7,665 nt of DNA, from contig JAUVNV010000120.1 in the NCBI GenBank assembly GCA_030599515.1, positions 1 through 7,665 on the forward strand, written 5' to 3'. Positions within the stretch are counted from its first letter, which is position 1, and the number at the start of each line of letters is the position of its first letter. A program made the position numbers and the translations under genes. This document shows positions 1-5,486 of this stretch, one piece after another. The DNA is from Acidimicrobiia bacterium. GTDB lineage: Bacteria > Actinomycetota > Acidimicrobiia > Spongiisociales > UBA5794. Below the pieces are notes generated by a model that saw nothing but the letters and a program-made list of their open reading frames with translations, was not told the DNA's origin and did not search any database.

Positions 1-238
1 GGTTCGGTGTGTTCGTGGGGTTCGCGATCTCGCGGAGCGGCGCGTCGAAGAACACGGCGATCACCATCACGATGGCTATCACTACGAGGGCCGCGACGGC
101 GTGGCGGACGAGGAGATTCGGCCACACCATGACGGTCTCTTCTTCGGCGGGTTCCTTGCGGTCACCGACGGGTGGCTTGCCGGGTACGACGCCCAGCAGT
201 CGCTTATCGCCGATGATCCTGGGGTCGGGGTCAAGCAT
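1..238 (-). CDS. Cytochrome b C-terminal half (subunit IV-like), partial
   Basis: This is the first 79 codons of a gene that continues past position 1. It corresponds to the C-terminal half of cytochrome b, which is a separate polypeptide (subunit IV, PetD-like) in b6f-type complexes. About 37 hydrophilic residues come first, then VWPNLLVRHAV and one membrane helix at about residues 44-64. The stretch PLREIANPTNTPN (67-79) matches the start of the conserved segment that precedes the quinol-oxidation region in this family. The Qo-site motif itself would lie outside the window and cannot be read. The ATG start is supported by an AGGGAG ribosome-binding site at 245-250, six bases upstream. The start overlaps the end of the cytochrome b gene by 8 bp, so the two are probably co-translated. 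The family is fairly certain; the full length is unknown. Confidence 0.85.
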   Translation of the reverse strand, partial: MLDPDPRIIGDKRLLGVVPGKPPVGDRKEPAEEETVMVWPNLLVRHAVAALVVIAIVMVIAVFFDAPLREIANPTNTPN

Positions 239-968
239 CGGTGTCTCCCTGCTCGGAATCCATTGTCAGCATCGAATCCTTGCGCCAGCGCCAGATGTGG
301 ACGGTGAGCACGCTGACCAGAGCCACCGGCAGCACCGCGACGTGGAGCACGTAGAAACGGAGGAGTGTTGCGGAACCGACCGTCGGCCCACCGAGCATGA
401 GCTCCTGAATCTGGTCACCGACAAGGGGCACCCAGGCGGCCATTGCCGTTCCGACGGTCACCGCCCAGTACGCCAGCTGGTCCCAGGGCAGCAGGTAGCC
501 GGTGAACGAGAGCAGCAGCGTGAGAACGAGGAGTACCACGCCGATCACCCAGTTGAACTCCTTCGGCGGCTTGTAGGCACCCCGGTAGAACACGCGTGCG
601 AGATGCGCCGCCACGGCGAGGACCATGAGGTGGGCAGCCCAGCGGTGGGCGTTGCGGAGGAGCTGACCAAACGCCACTTCGTTCTGAATCGTCTGGATGT
701 CCCCGTATGCGTTGGCCGGTGAGGGCACGTAGAAGAACATCAGGAAGATCCCCGTGACGGTCAGAATTCCGAACAGCACGACCGAGGCAACGCCGAGGAA
801 TGCCGTGTACTTGAACGTGATCTCGACCTTGCGCACCCTCACCGGATAGAGGTGGAGGAGGAAGTTCGACCAGTGACCGGCCGCGCGATCTCTCTCCGTC
901 ACCCGGTCCGGGGAGCGGAAGAACGAACTACCGATCATCGACCTTCGTATTCGCTCAGAGGTTTTCAC
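231..968 (-). CDS. b6-type cytochrome b (four-helix N-terminal half)
   Basis: This 245-aa protein is the di-haem, four-helix half of a quinol-oxidising cytochrome b complex, located in the cytoplasmic membrane. Helices lie at about residues 54-80, 108-128, 140-160 and 204-226. The haem ligands are H108 and H122 on helix B, and H209 and H224 on helix D. The 15-residue step on helix D is the b6-type spacing rather than the bc1-type spacing of 14. SFTGYLLPWDQLAYWA (about 154-169) and GDQIQELMLGG (about 184-194) are further family signatures. The protein contains no cysteine, so it lacks the residue that attaches haem cn (ci) in b6f and some related complexes. The GTG start is chosen because AGGAG sits 7 bases upstream and GTGA overlaps the preceding stop codon by 4 bp. 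The open frame extends upstream to 1052, and an internal ATG at 938 is the alternative. Confidence 0.9.
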   Translation of the reverse strand: MKTSERIRRSMIGSSFFRSPDRVTERDRAAGHWSNFLLHLYPVRVRKVEITFKYTAFLGVASVVLFGILTVTGIFLMFFYVPSPANAYGDIQTIQNEVAFGQLLRNAHRWAAHLMVLAVAAHLARVFYRGAYKPPKEFNWVIGVVLLVLTLLLSFTGYLLPWDQLAYWAVTVGTAMAAWVPLVGDQIQELMLGGPTVGSATLLRFYVLHVAVLPVALVSVLTVHIWRWRKDSMLTMDSEQGDTDA

Positions 969-2734
969 GTGGGCACTCCTATCCCCGACCACACTGCCAT
1001 TGAGAATGCGTTGGGTGGACAACGTTCGATACACAAGCCGCAACGGATGCACGAAGTCTCGTCGAGCAACAACGCCGTAGCGCCCGGTTTCTCACCGATC
1101 TCCTCGGAGGGGACCAGGGAGATGATATTCAGAGGGCAGACGTCGACGCACAATGCGCAGAGGACGCAGGCGTCGACGTCAAGTTCGATGTTGGCAAAGC
1201 ACCGTAGACAGCGGGCGGCCTCGCATCGTGCCTGCTGCTCGGTGAATCCGAGCTCAACCTCACTCAGACCCATGCGACGGTCGGTCGCGAGCACGGGAAC
1301 GGGAATCCGGTCGACACGATCGAACGTGTCGTCGAGACGATGGAATTGGGAGAGTTCGACGAGCTGCCCTTCGACCTCCGGCGGCTCGTCCCCGGTGAAG
1401 GTTCGGTGGATGTCGGCCGCAACGATGCGGCCGTCGGCGATCGCATCGATGAGCGTCCTCGGTCCGCGTGCCGCATCTCCTCCGGACCACACATTGTCGA
1501 GGGACGTCTTCAGGGTCGACTCGTCGATTGCGATGGTGCGGCGGGGAGAGATCTCCGGCCCCGAGTCCCCGAGAGCCTCGAGGTCGATGGCCTGACCGAT
1601 CGCGAGGATCACCGTGTCCGCCTCGAATGACTGCAGATCGTCGGGGTCGAACTTGGGGGCGAAACGCCCTTCCTCGTTGAATACCGACAGGACTCCGATG
1701 GTTTCGAGTCCGGCGACCTTCCCGTCTTCGGTGAGGATCCTGGCGGGGCCGCGCCGGTGGATGAACGTGATGTCCTCCGCCGCTGCCTCTTCGAGTTCGA
1801 ATGGTGAAGCAGGCATCTCTTCTTCGGACTCGAGCGAGAAGACGGTCACGTTCGCCGCTCCCTCTCTGGCGGCAGATCTTGCAACGTCGAGCGCCTCGAC
1901 CATCATCTCTGGATCCTGGTCGTCGGGATCGGTGGCCCGGGCCTCCGCGTAGTCCTCGCGGCGCAACGCCGACCGCGCTGCGTCCATGGCGACGTCACCG
2001 CCGCCGATGACGAGGACACGCTCACCCACGTCGACGTGGTAGCCCTGGTTGACGTTGATCAAGAACTCGATGGCCTTCAGGACCCCGTCGGCTTCATGAC
2101 CCTCGATGTCGAGTCCACGGCCGAGGGTGGCGCCAATCGCGAGGAAGAGAGCATCGTGGCGTTCTCGGAGTTCGTCGAACTGCACGTCCACGCCGAGTTG
2201 GGTGTTGAGGTGGACGTCGACACCGAGGCTGACGATGGCATCGAGTTCGGCATTGAGGAGGTCGCGATCGAGGCGGTACTCGGGGATGCCGAGCACCATC
2301 ATGCCGCCCAATTGAGCCGTTGCCTCATAGACGGTGACGGGGTAGCCGAGGCGAGCGAGGTCGTGGGCACAGGCCATTCCAGCCGGTCCGCCCCCGACGA
2401 TGCCGATGCTCTGTTTGCGTTTCTCACCCTTGTGTTCAGCAACGGAACGCCATGTGTCGCTCCCGGCTTCGACACCGTACTTTTCGGTGACGAAGCGTTT
2501 GAGGGCACGGATGGCGATCGGTGTGTCGATCTCTCCTCTCCGGCAGGCGTCTTCACAGGGGGCGGCGCACACCCGGCCGCAGACAGAGGCGAACGGATTC
2601 GGTAGCCGTGCGGTCAGGTAGGCGAACTCGTCGTCGCCGTCGGCGATCGCCGCGACGTACGCCCCGGCGTTGGTGTGGACGGGACATGCCGCGAGGCACG
2701 GGATGTTCTCGTCGTAGAAGCGCAGGGGCTGCAT
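965..2734 (-). CDS. GltD-like FAD/NAD(P) iron-sulfur oxidoreductase with C-terminal 2x[4Fe-4S] ferredoxin domain
   Basis: This 589-aa cytoplasmic flavoprotein resembles the small subunit of glutamate synthase and its relatives. Domain order: an N-terminal iron-sulfur region with Cys 13, 17, 52, 56, 60 and 64 (CGRVCAAPCEDAC); an FAD-binding Rossmann motif GGGPAG (114-119); an NAD(P)-binding motif VIGGGDVAMDAA (242-253); a second FAD motif around SGGDAARGP (417-425); and RCEAARCLRC (503-512). A bacterial-type ferredoxin domain follows, with two CxxCxxCxxxCP sets at Cys 523/526/529/533 and 562/565/568/572. An acidic insertion (about 260-292) follows the NAD(P) motif. The gene starts at a TGATG junction with the upstream gene and ends in a 4-bp overlap with cytochrome b. 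It has no glutamate synthase large-subunit neighbour, so a role as the electron-input or electron-output module of the cytochrome b complex is inferred. The direction of electron flow and NADH versus NADPH use cannot be read. Confidence 0.88.
   Translation of the reverse strand: MQPLRFYDENIPCLAACPVHTNAGAYVAAIADGDDEFAYLTARLPNPFASVCGRVCAAPCEDACRRGEIDTPIAIRALKRFVTEKYGVEAGSDTWRSVAEHKGEKRKQSIGIVGGGPAGMACAHDLARLGYPVTVYEATAQLGGMMVLGIPEYRLDRDLLNAELDAIVSLGVDVHLNTQLGVDVQFDELRERHDALFLAIGATLGRGLDIEGHEADGVLKAIEFLINVNQGYHVDVGERVLVIGGGDVAMDAARSALRREDYAEARATDPDDQDPEMMVEALDVARSAAREGAANVTVFSLESEEEMPASPFELEEAAAEDITFIHRRGPARILTEDGKVAGLETIGVLSVFNEEGRFAPKFDPDDLQSFEADTVILAIGQAIDLEALGDSGPEISPRRTIAIDESTLKTSLDNVWSGGDAARGPRTLIDAIADGRIVAADIHRTFTGDEPPEVEGQLVELSQFHRLDDTFDRVDRIPVPVLATDRRMGLSEVELGFTEQQARCEAARCLRCFANIELDVDACVLCALCVDVCPLNIISLVPSEEIGEKPGATALLLDETSCIRCGLCIERCPPNAFSMAVWSGIGVPT
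976..980 (-). promoter_or_regulatory. Ribosome-binding site setting the cytochrome b start
   Basis: AGGAG lies inside the last codons of the flavoprotein gene, 7 bases before the GTG at 968. It favours this GTG over the upstream ATG at 1052 and over the ATG at 938, which has only AAGG three bases before it. Confidence 0.7.
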
Positions 2735-3090
2735 CAGATGTAGCGGTGCTGCTGAGCCACTCGCATGGCCCCGAGTCCGATTGCCAGGGCCACGAACCAG
2801 ACACCCGAGACGATGAGGCTCAAGATCGTACTCCAGGTGTCGGGCGACATGAGGCCCGAGTACAGGTCACGTATGACGGCGAGGGAGTTCGGCTTCATCA
2901 GCCAAGAGGGGAACCAGACCGTGGCGACCACGATGTAGAAGACGATGACGGCAACCTTCAACCACACCTGGAGGAGTGTGAACCTCCCGTCGATGTTCTT
3001 CTTGGCACCGAACGGTCCGAGCATCGATGCGATCGAGCGGCCGGTGGACTCTCTTGATTCGGACGAGGACGTCTCTGGATCTTCTCCCAT
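2734..3090 (-). CDS. Small two-helix membrane protein of the cytochrome b operon
   Basis: I do not recognise a family for this 118-aa protein. Residues 1-35 are polar and Ser/Glu-rich. Two hydrophobic segments at about 43-63 and 88-108 predict two membrane helices joined by a loop of about 25 residues containing PSWLMKPNSLAVIRDL. The tail is basic. There are no cysteines, CxxCH motif or paired histidines that would suggest a cofactor. The ATG is preceded by AGGG at 7 bases (3098-3101). The stop codon shares one base with the start of the flavoprotein gene (TGATG), which suggests coupled translation. From this position the likely role is a membrane anchor or accessory subunit tying the soluble flavoprotein to cytochrome b, but that is inference only. 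Confidence 0.8.
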   Translation of the reverse strand: MGEDPETSSSESRESTGRSIASMLGPFGAKKNIDGRFTLLQVWLKVAVIVFYIVVATVWFPSWLMKPNSLAVIRDLYSGLMSPDTWSTILSLIVSGVWFVALAIGLGAMRVAQQHRYI

Positions 3091-3128
3091 GCGGCAACCC
3101 TAATTTCGTAGTGGGCATTCCTCAAATT

Positions 3129-3148
3129 ACAGGGCCGGAAGGCCCTGT
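3129..3148 (-). other. Tetraloop hairpin between the cytochrome c and membrane-protein genes
   Basis: A perfect 8-bp stem (ACAGGGCC with GGCCCTGT) closes a 4-base loop (TTCC on the transcribed strand). AATTTG follows, which is too weak a U-tract for a convincing intrinsic terminator. It lies 38 bases upstream of the ATG at 3090. It may partly terminate transcription or protect mRNA ends within the operon. Confidence 0.6.
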
Positions 3149-3175
3149 GCATGCTCCGAGTGAGGGGAACGCGAA

Positions 3176-3199
3176 GCGACCGCTCCGAAGAGCGGCCGC
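3176..3199 (-). other. UUCG-tetraloop hairpin after the cytochrome c gene
   Basis: A 10-bp stem with one G-U pair (GCGGCCGCTC with GAGCGGTCGC on the transcribed strand) closes a TTCG loop, the unusually stable cUUCGg type. It starts 31 bases after the cytochrome c stop codon. No run of T follows, so it is more likely an mRNA 3'-end stabiliser or attenuating structure than a standard terminator. Confidence 0.65.
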
Positions 3200-3230
3200 C
3201 TCATCGATCGGTCTTGGTGTCCGGTTGGAT

Positions 3231-3629
3231 CTACTGCAGGGTCCTGAGGTAGTCGACGATGTCTGCGAGATCCGAGTCCGTGAGGGACGAGTTGCCACCC
3301 TTCGGCGGCATGTCGACTCCGGTCGTGTTGTCGGGATCTGTTGTGGACCGGCCGACAGCGATGAACACGATCAGATCCGCGTTCGACTGCGACTGGATGA
3401 ATTCGTTGTCGTGCATGTCGGTGCCGAGGCCGTCGATGCCTTCGGCGTTCTGACCGTGACACCCAGTACACGTGCTTTTGAAGAGCTCCTGTCCGTGCGC
3501 GGCGCCACCGACGTCGCCACCGCCGTCACTGGGCGCGGCTGTTGTGTTGCTGCTGGTGTCACTGTATCCGCAGGCCGCCACCACAAGGGCAAAGACGGCG
3601 AGGAACATGAGCCATTTCGTTCTCTTCAT
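3231..3629 (-). CDS. Mono-haem c-type cytochrome, predicted lipoprotein
   Basis: This 132-aa protein is a small class I cytochrome c exported across the membrane and lipid-anchored. The signal sequence MKRTKWLMFLAVFALVVAAC has a basic start, a hydrophobic core and a lipobox VAAC with Cys 20 as the lipidation site. A Ser/Thr/Gly linker (21-43) follows. The haem-binding motif CTGCH is at 54-58, and Met 107 in MPPKGG is the likely distal ligand. The C-terminal helix (LADIVDYLRTL) is typical of the fold. The ATG at 3629 is preferred over in-frame upstream codons (the frame opens at 3740) because AAAGG lies 7 bases upstream and a lipoprotein signal begins exactly there. It is probably the first gene of the cytochrome b operon, accepting or delivering electrons for that complex. 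Confidence 0.9.
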   Translation of the reverse strand: MKRTKWLMFLAVFALVVAACGYSDTSSNTTAAPSDGGGDVGGAAHGQELFKSTCTGCHGQNAEGIDGLGTDMHDNEFIQSQSNADLIVFIAVGRSTTDPDNTTGVDMPPKGGNSSLTDSDLADIVDYLRTLQ

Positions 3630-3666
3630 CGTGTCACCTTTCGCATGTCCCGTTAGATCCTTGGGC

Positions 3667-3697
3667 AGTGTACCGGCCCGACCCACCCGTGAGCCAA
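3667..3697 (-). promoter_or_regulatory. Candidate promoter of the cytochrome c operon
   Basis: A -10-like TACACT (3672-3667) and a -35-like TTGGCT (3697-3692) are separated by 19 bases, slightly longer than ideal. Transcription would start near 3660, giving a leader of about 30 bases. The -35 box sits two bases from the edge of the heptamer repeat. This is a by-eye match only. Confidence 0.4.
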
Positions 3698-3699
3698 AT

Positions 3700-3782
3700 A
3701 GACACAAGACGTAAGACACAAGACGTAAGACATAAGACACACTTCGGTCTTGCTACTTGTGTCTTGTGTCTTGCTACTTGCT
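3700..3782. repeat. Pair of inverted heptamer arrays (STRR-like)
   Basis: Six plus-strand heptamers (AGACACA, AGACGTA, AGACACA, AGACGTA, AGACATA, AGACACA; 3700-3741) are followed by CTTCGG. Five heptamers of opposite sense then follow (TCTTGCT, ACTTGTG, TCTTGTG, TCTTGCT, ACTTGCT; 3748-3782). The second arm reads as AGWMRCA-type units on the minus strand, so the two arms can form a large imperfect hairpin around CTTCGG. The array occupies almost the whole space between cimA and the cytochrome c promoter, and the cimA stop codon lies inside it. It may act as a bidirectional transcription barrier or may be a degenerating repeat element. Heptameric short tandem repeats of this sort are known from filamentous cyanobacteria, but no homology is implied. 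Confidence 0.8.
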
Positions 3783-5339
3783 ACTGGACCTCAACAGCCC
3801 AACAACGATGCCTTCACACACCGCTTTCCACGACGCATCGATGATGTTCTGGTGTACCCCTACCGTGCCCCAGGAGCCGTCGGCGTCGCTGTGGCGGCAG
3901 AGGACGCGAACCCTTGCCGCGGTCCCGTCGGACGAGTCGAGGTCGCGGACGCGATAGTCGGTCAGATGGATGTCGGCAAGATGTGGGTAGGCGTCGCAGA
4001 GGGCGGAGCGAAGCGCCCCGTCGATGGCCGCAACCGGACCGTCGCCCTCGCTCGTAGTCACGACGCGCGTTCCATTCACATGGACCTTCACTGTCGCCTC
4101 GGCGGTGACTTCACCGTCTCGATGCTCGACGAAGACCCGGTAGGACTCCAGTTCGAAGAACGGCTGCTTCCACCCCTGTGCCTCGCGTGCAAGCAGTTCG
4201 AATGAACCCCCAGCGGCTTCGAAGTGGTACCCCTCGTGCTCGAGTGTCTTGATCCGATCCACGATCGCCTGTGCTTCTTCGGAGGAGAGGTCGAGGCCGG
4301 TCTCCTGCGCCTTTGCCAGGATCGTCGACCGTCCCGCGAGTTCCGAGACGACCATCCGGGTCGTGTTCCCCACGGACTCCGGAGGAAGATGCTCGTACGC
4401 ATCCGGGCGACGAGCCAGAGCCGACGTGTGCAAGCCGGCCTTGTGCGTGAAAGCCGACGTTCCGACGAACGGCAGGTGATCATCCAGCGTGAGATTGACG
4501 TACTCCGCGATGTGATGGGAGACCCGGGCCAGACGGGGCAGCCGATCGGGCGGGACCGTCTCGTGTCCCATCTTGAGCGAGAGGTTGGGGATCACCGAAC
4601 ATAGGTCGGCGTTGCCGGTTCGCTCACCGTACCCGTTGACGCAGCCCTGCACCTGTGCGACCCCCGCGTTCACCGCGGCCAGGCTGTTGGCGACAGCGGT
4701 TCCTGAGTCATTGTGGAAGTGGCACCCGAGCACCGCATCCGGAATCATCTCGGCAACCTCTCCGACGATCCGCCCCGCATCGTGGGGGAGCGTGCCCCCG
4801 TTCGTGTCGCAGAGAACGAGACGCTCGGCTCCTGCGTTGACGGCGGCCCGCAGCGTTGCGACTGCGAATTCGGGATTGGCTTTGTAGCCGTCGAAGAAAT
4901 GCTCGGCATCGAAGAAGACCCTCCGCCCGACGGATCGAAGGTACTCGACCGAGTCGGAGATCATCGCAAGAGCCTCTTGGGGTTCTGTGCGGAGGGCATG
5001 TTCGACGTGGTAGTCCCAGGACTTGCCGACGAGGCACACGACCTCGGTGTCGGCGTCGACCAGCGCAGCCAGTTGCAGATCGTCGGCGGCAGACCCTCGG
5101 GGGCGGCGCGTCGATCCGAATGCGACGAGGGTCGCGGTGTCGAGGTCGAGTTCGGTGTGTGCCCGCTGGAAGAATTCATCGTCCTTCGGGTTCGACCCGG
5201 GCCACCCACCTTCGATGTACGCGACCCCGAGCTCGTCGAGGAGGCGGCTGATCGCCAGCTTGTCTCCCACCGTCAGTGAGATGCCCTCTTGCTGCGTGCC
5301 ATCCCTGAGGGTCGTGTCGTAGATCTCGATGGTCGTCAT
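3774..5339 (-). CDS. cimA: (R)-citramalate synthase
   Basis: This 521-aa enzyme condenses acetyl-CoA with pyruvate to (R)-citramalate, the first step of the threonine-independent route to 2-oxobutyrate and isoleucine. The N-terminal HMGL-type TIM barrel begins with YDTTLRDGTQQEG (7-19), with D8 as metal ligand and R12 catalytic. Further landmarks are CHFHND (206-211, metal ligands H207 and H209) and GYGERTGNADL (236-246). FTHKAGLHTSA (297-307) follows the barrel. A LeuA-type C-terminal regulatory domain occupies about 385-515, the usual site of end-product inhibition. Length and the GTQQEG variant fit the long CimA subfamily rather than isopropylmalate or homocitrate synthase. The ATG has GGAG 7 bases upstream (5350-5347). 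The last residues (SSSK) and the TAG stop are encoded by the heptamer repeat. Expression appears to be controlled by the attenuator just upstream. Confidence 0.93.
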   Translation of the reverse strand: MTTIEIYDTTLRDGTQQEGISLTVGDKLAISRLLDELGVAYIEGGWPGSNPKDDEFFQRAHTELDLDTATLVAFGSTRRPRGSAADDLQLAALVDADTEVVCLVGKSWDYHVEHALRTEPQEALAMISDSVEYLRSVGRRVFFDAEHFFDGYKANPEFAVATLRAAVNAGAERLVLCDTNGGTLPHDAGRIVGEVAEMIPDAVLGCHFHNDSGTAVANSLAAVNAGVAQVQGCVNGYGERTGNADLCSVIPNLSLKMGHETVPPDRLPRLARVSHHIAEYVNLTLDDHLPFVGTSAFTHKAGLHTSALARRPDAYEHLPPESVGNTTRMVVSELAGRSTILAKAQETGLDLSSEEAQAIVDRIKTLEHEGYHFEAAGGSFELLAREAQGWKQPFFELESYRVFVEHRDGEVTAEATVKVHVNGTRVVTTSEGDGPVAAIDGALRSALCDAYPHLADIHLTDYRVRDLDSSDGTAARVRVLCRHSDADGSWGTVGVHQNIIDASWKAVCEGIVVGLLRSSSK

Positions 5340-5354
5340 GGTTCTGCTCCGGAT

Positions 5355-5381
5355 AGAGAAAACCCTCCGCCGGGCGGAGGG
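5355..5381 (-). terminator. Intrinsic terminator (attenuator) upstream of cimA
   Basis: The stem CCCTCCGC/GCGGAGGG (8 bp) has a CCG loop and is followed by TTTTCTCT on the transcribed strand, a standard Rho-independent terminator. It ends only five bases before the cimA ribosome-binding site, so it would stop transcription before cimA unless read through. It could also end transcripts arriving from the acyltransferase gene. Confidence 0.85.
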
Positions 5382-5386
5382 CTACG

Positions 5387-5410
5387 GGCGCACACGGATT
5401 CGTGTGCGCC
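5387..5410 (-). promoter_or_regulatory. 10-bp hairpin at the end of the leader peptide ORF
   Basis: A perfect 10-bp stem (GGCGCACACG with CGTGTGCGCC) closes a 4-base AATC loop. Its first base is the last base of the leader-peptide stop codon, so a ribosome at the stop would cover the 5' arm. It sits five bases ahead of the terminator stem. Its likely role is a pause or ribosome-sensing hairpin. Confidence 0.75.
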
Positions 5411-5448
5411 TAGGTGATGATGATCGTGGTGGTCGTTGAGTCGGTCAT
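5410..5448 (-). CDS. Thr/Ile-rich leader peptide of the cimA attenuator
   Basis: This 13-codon ORF encodes MTDSTTTTIIIT: six threonines and three isoleucines in 12 residues, with the run TTTTIIIT at the end. It is too short to be an ordinary gene. Its placement is that of an attenuator leader peptide, lying right after a promoter and right before a hairpin, a terminator and cimA. Isoleucine is the pathway end product, and threonine is the precursor used by the alternative route through threonine deaminase. Scarcity of charged tRNA-Ile or tRNA-Thr would stall the ribosome on these codons. No ribosome-binding site is visible, and the promoter position suggests leaderless or nearly leaderless translation. 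The composition resembles the enterobacterial thr operon leader peptide in kind. Confidence 0.8.
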   Translation of the reverse strand: MTDSTTTTIIIT

Positions 5449-5457
5449 GGAGCGACG

Positions 5458-5486
5458 AGTATGGCCGCTCTCGCCCGTCGCGTCAA
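5458..5486 (-). promoter_or_regulatory. Promoter of the cimA leader transcript
   Basis: A -35 box TTGACG (5486-5481) and a -10 box CATACT (5463-5458) are separated by exactly 17 bases. The -35 overlaps the acyltransferase stop codon. Only nine bases separate the -10 from the leader ATG, so the transcript would start at or just before that ATG. The match is by eye, but spacing and position fit well. Confidence 0.65.

Noticed and set aside
9..722. Plus-strand ORF of 237 codons
   Set aside because: Antisense to the two cytochrome b genes, whose haem ligands and signatures are clear; the translation is an Arg/His-rich shadow.
969..1052. Upstream extension of cytochrome b to the ATG at 1052
   Set aside because: It would overlap the end of the ferredoxin domain by 88 bases and add 28 residues outside the family pattern; the GTG at 968 has a good ribosome-binding site and a 4-bp overlap.
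2036..2605. Plus-strand ORF of 189 codons rich in Val, Asp and Glu
   Set aside because: It lies wholly antisense to the GltD-like flavoprotein, has no family resemblance, and is explained by the codon bias of the real gene on the other strand.
965..2734. Glutamate synthase small subunit (gltD)
   Set aside because: The fold matches, but there is no gltB neighbour, it carries an extra C-terminal ferredoxin domain, and it is locked into a cytochrome b operon.
3176..3199. Rho-independent terminator ending the cytochrome c transcript
   Set aside because: Strong stem but no T-run after it, and the downstream genes have no clear promoter of their own, so a full stop here is unlikely.
3630..3740. 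Upstream extension of the cytochrome c frame to 3740
   Set aside because: The first residues would be translated from the heptamer repeat and would bury the lipoprotein signal; the ATG at 3629 has a ribosome-binding site.
3774..5339. 2-isopropylmalate synthase (leuA)
   Set aside because: The DTTLRDGTQQEG motif, length and leader-peptide codons (Thr/Ile, no Leu) fit citramalate synthase better.
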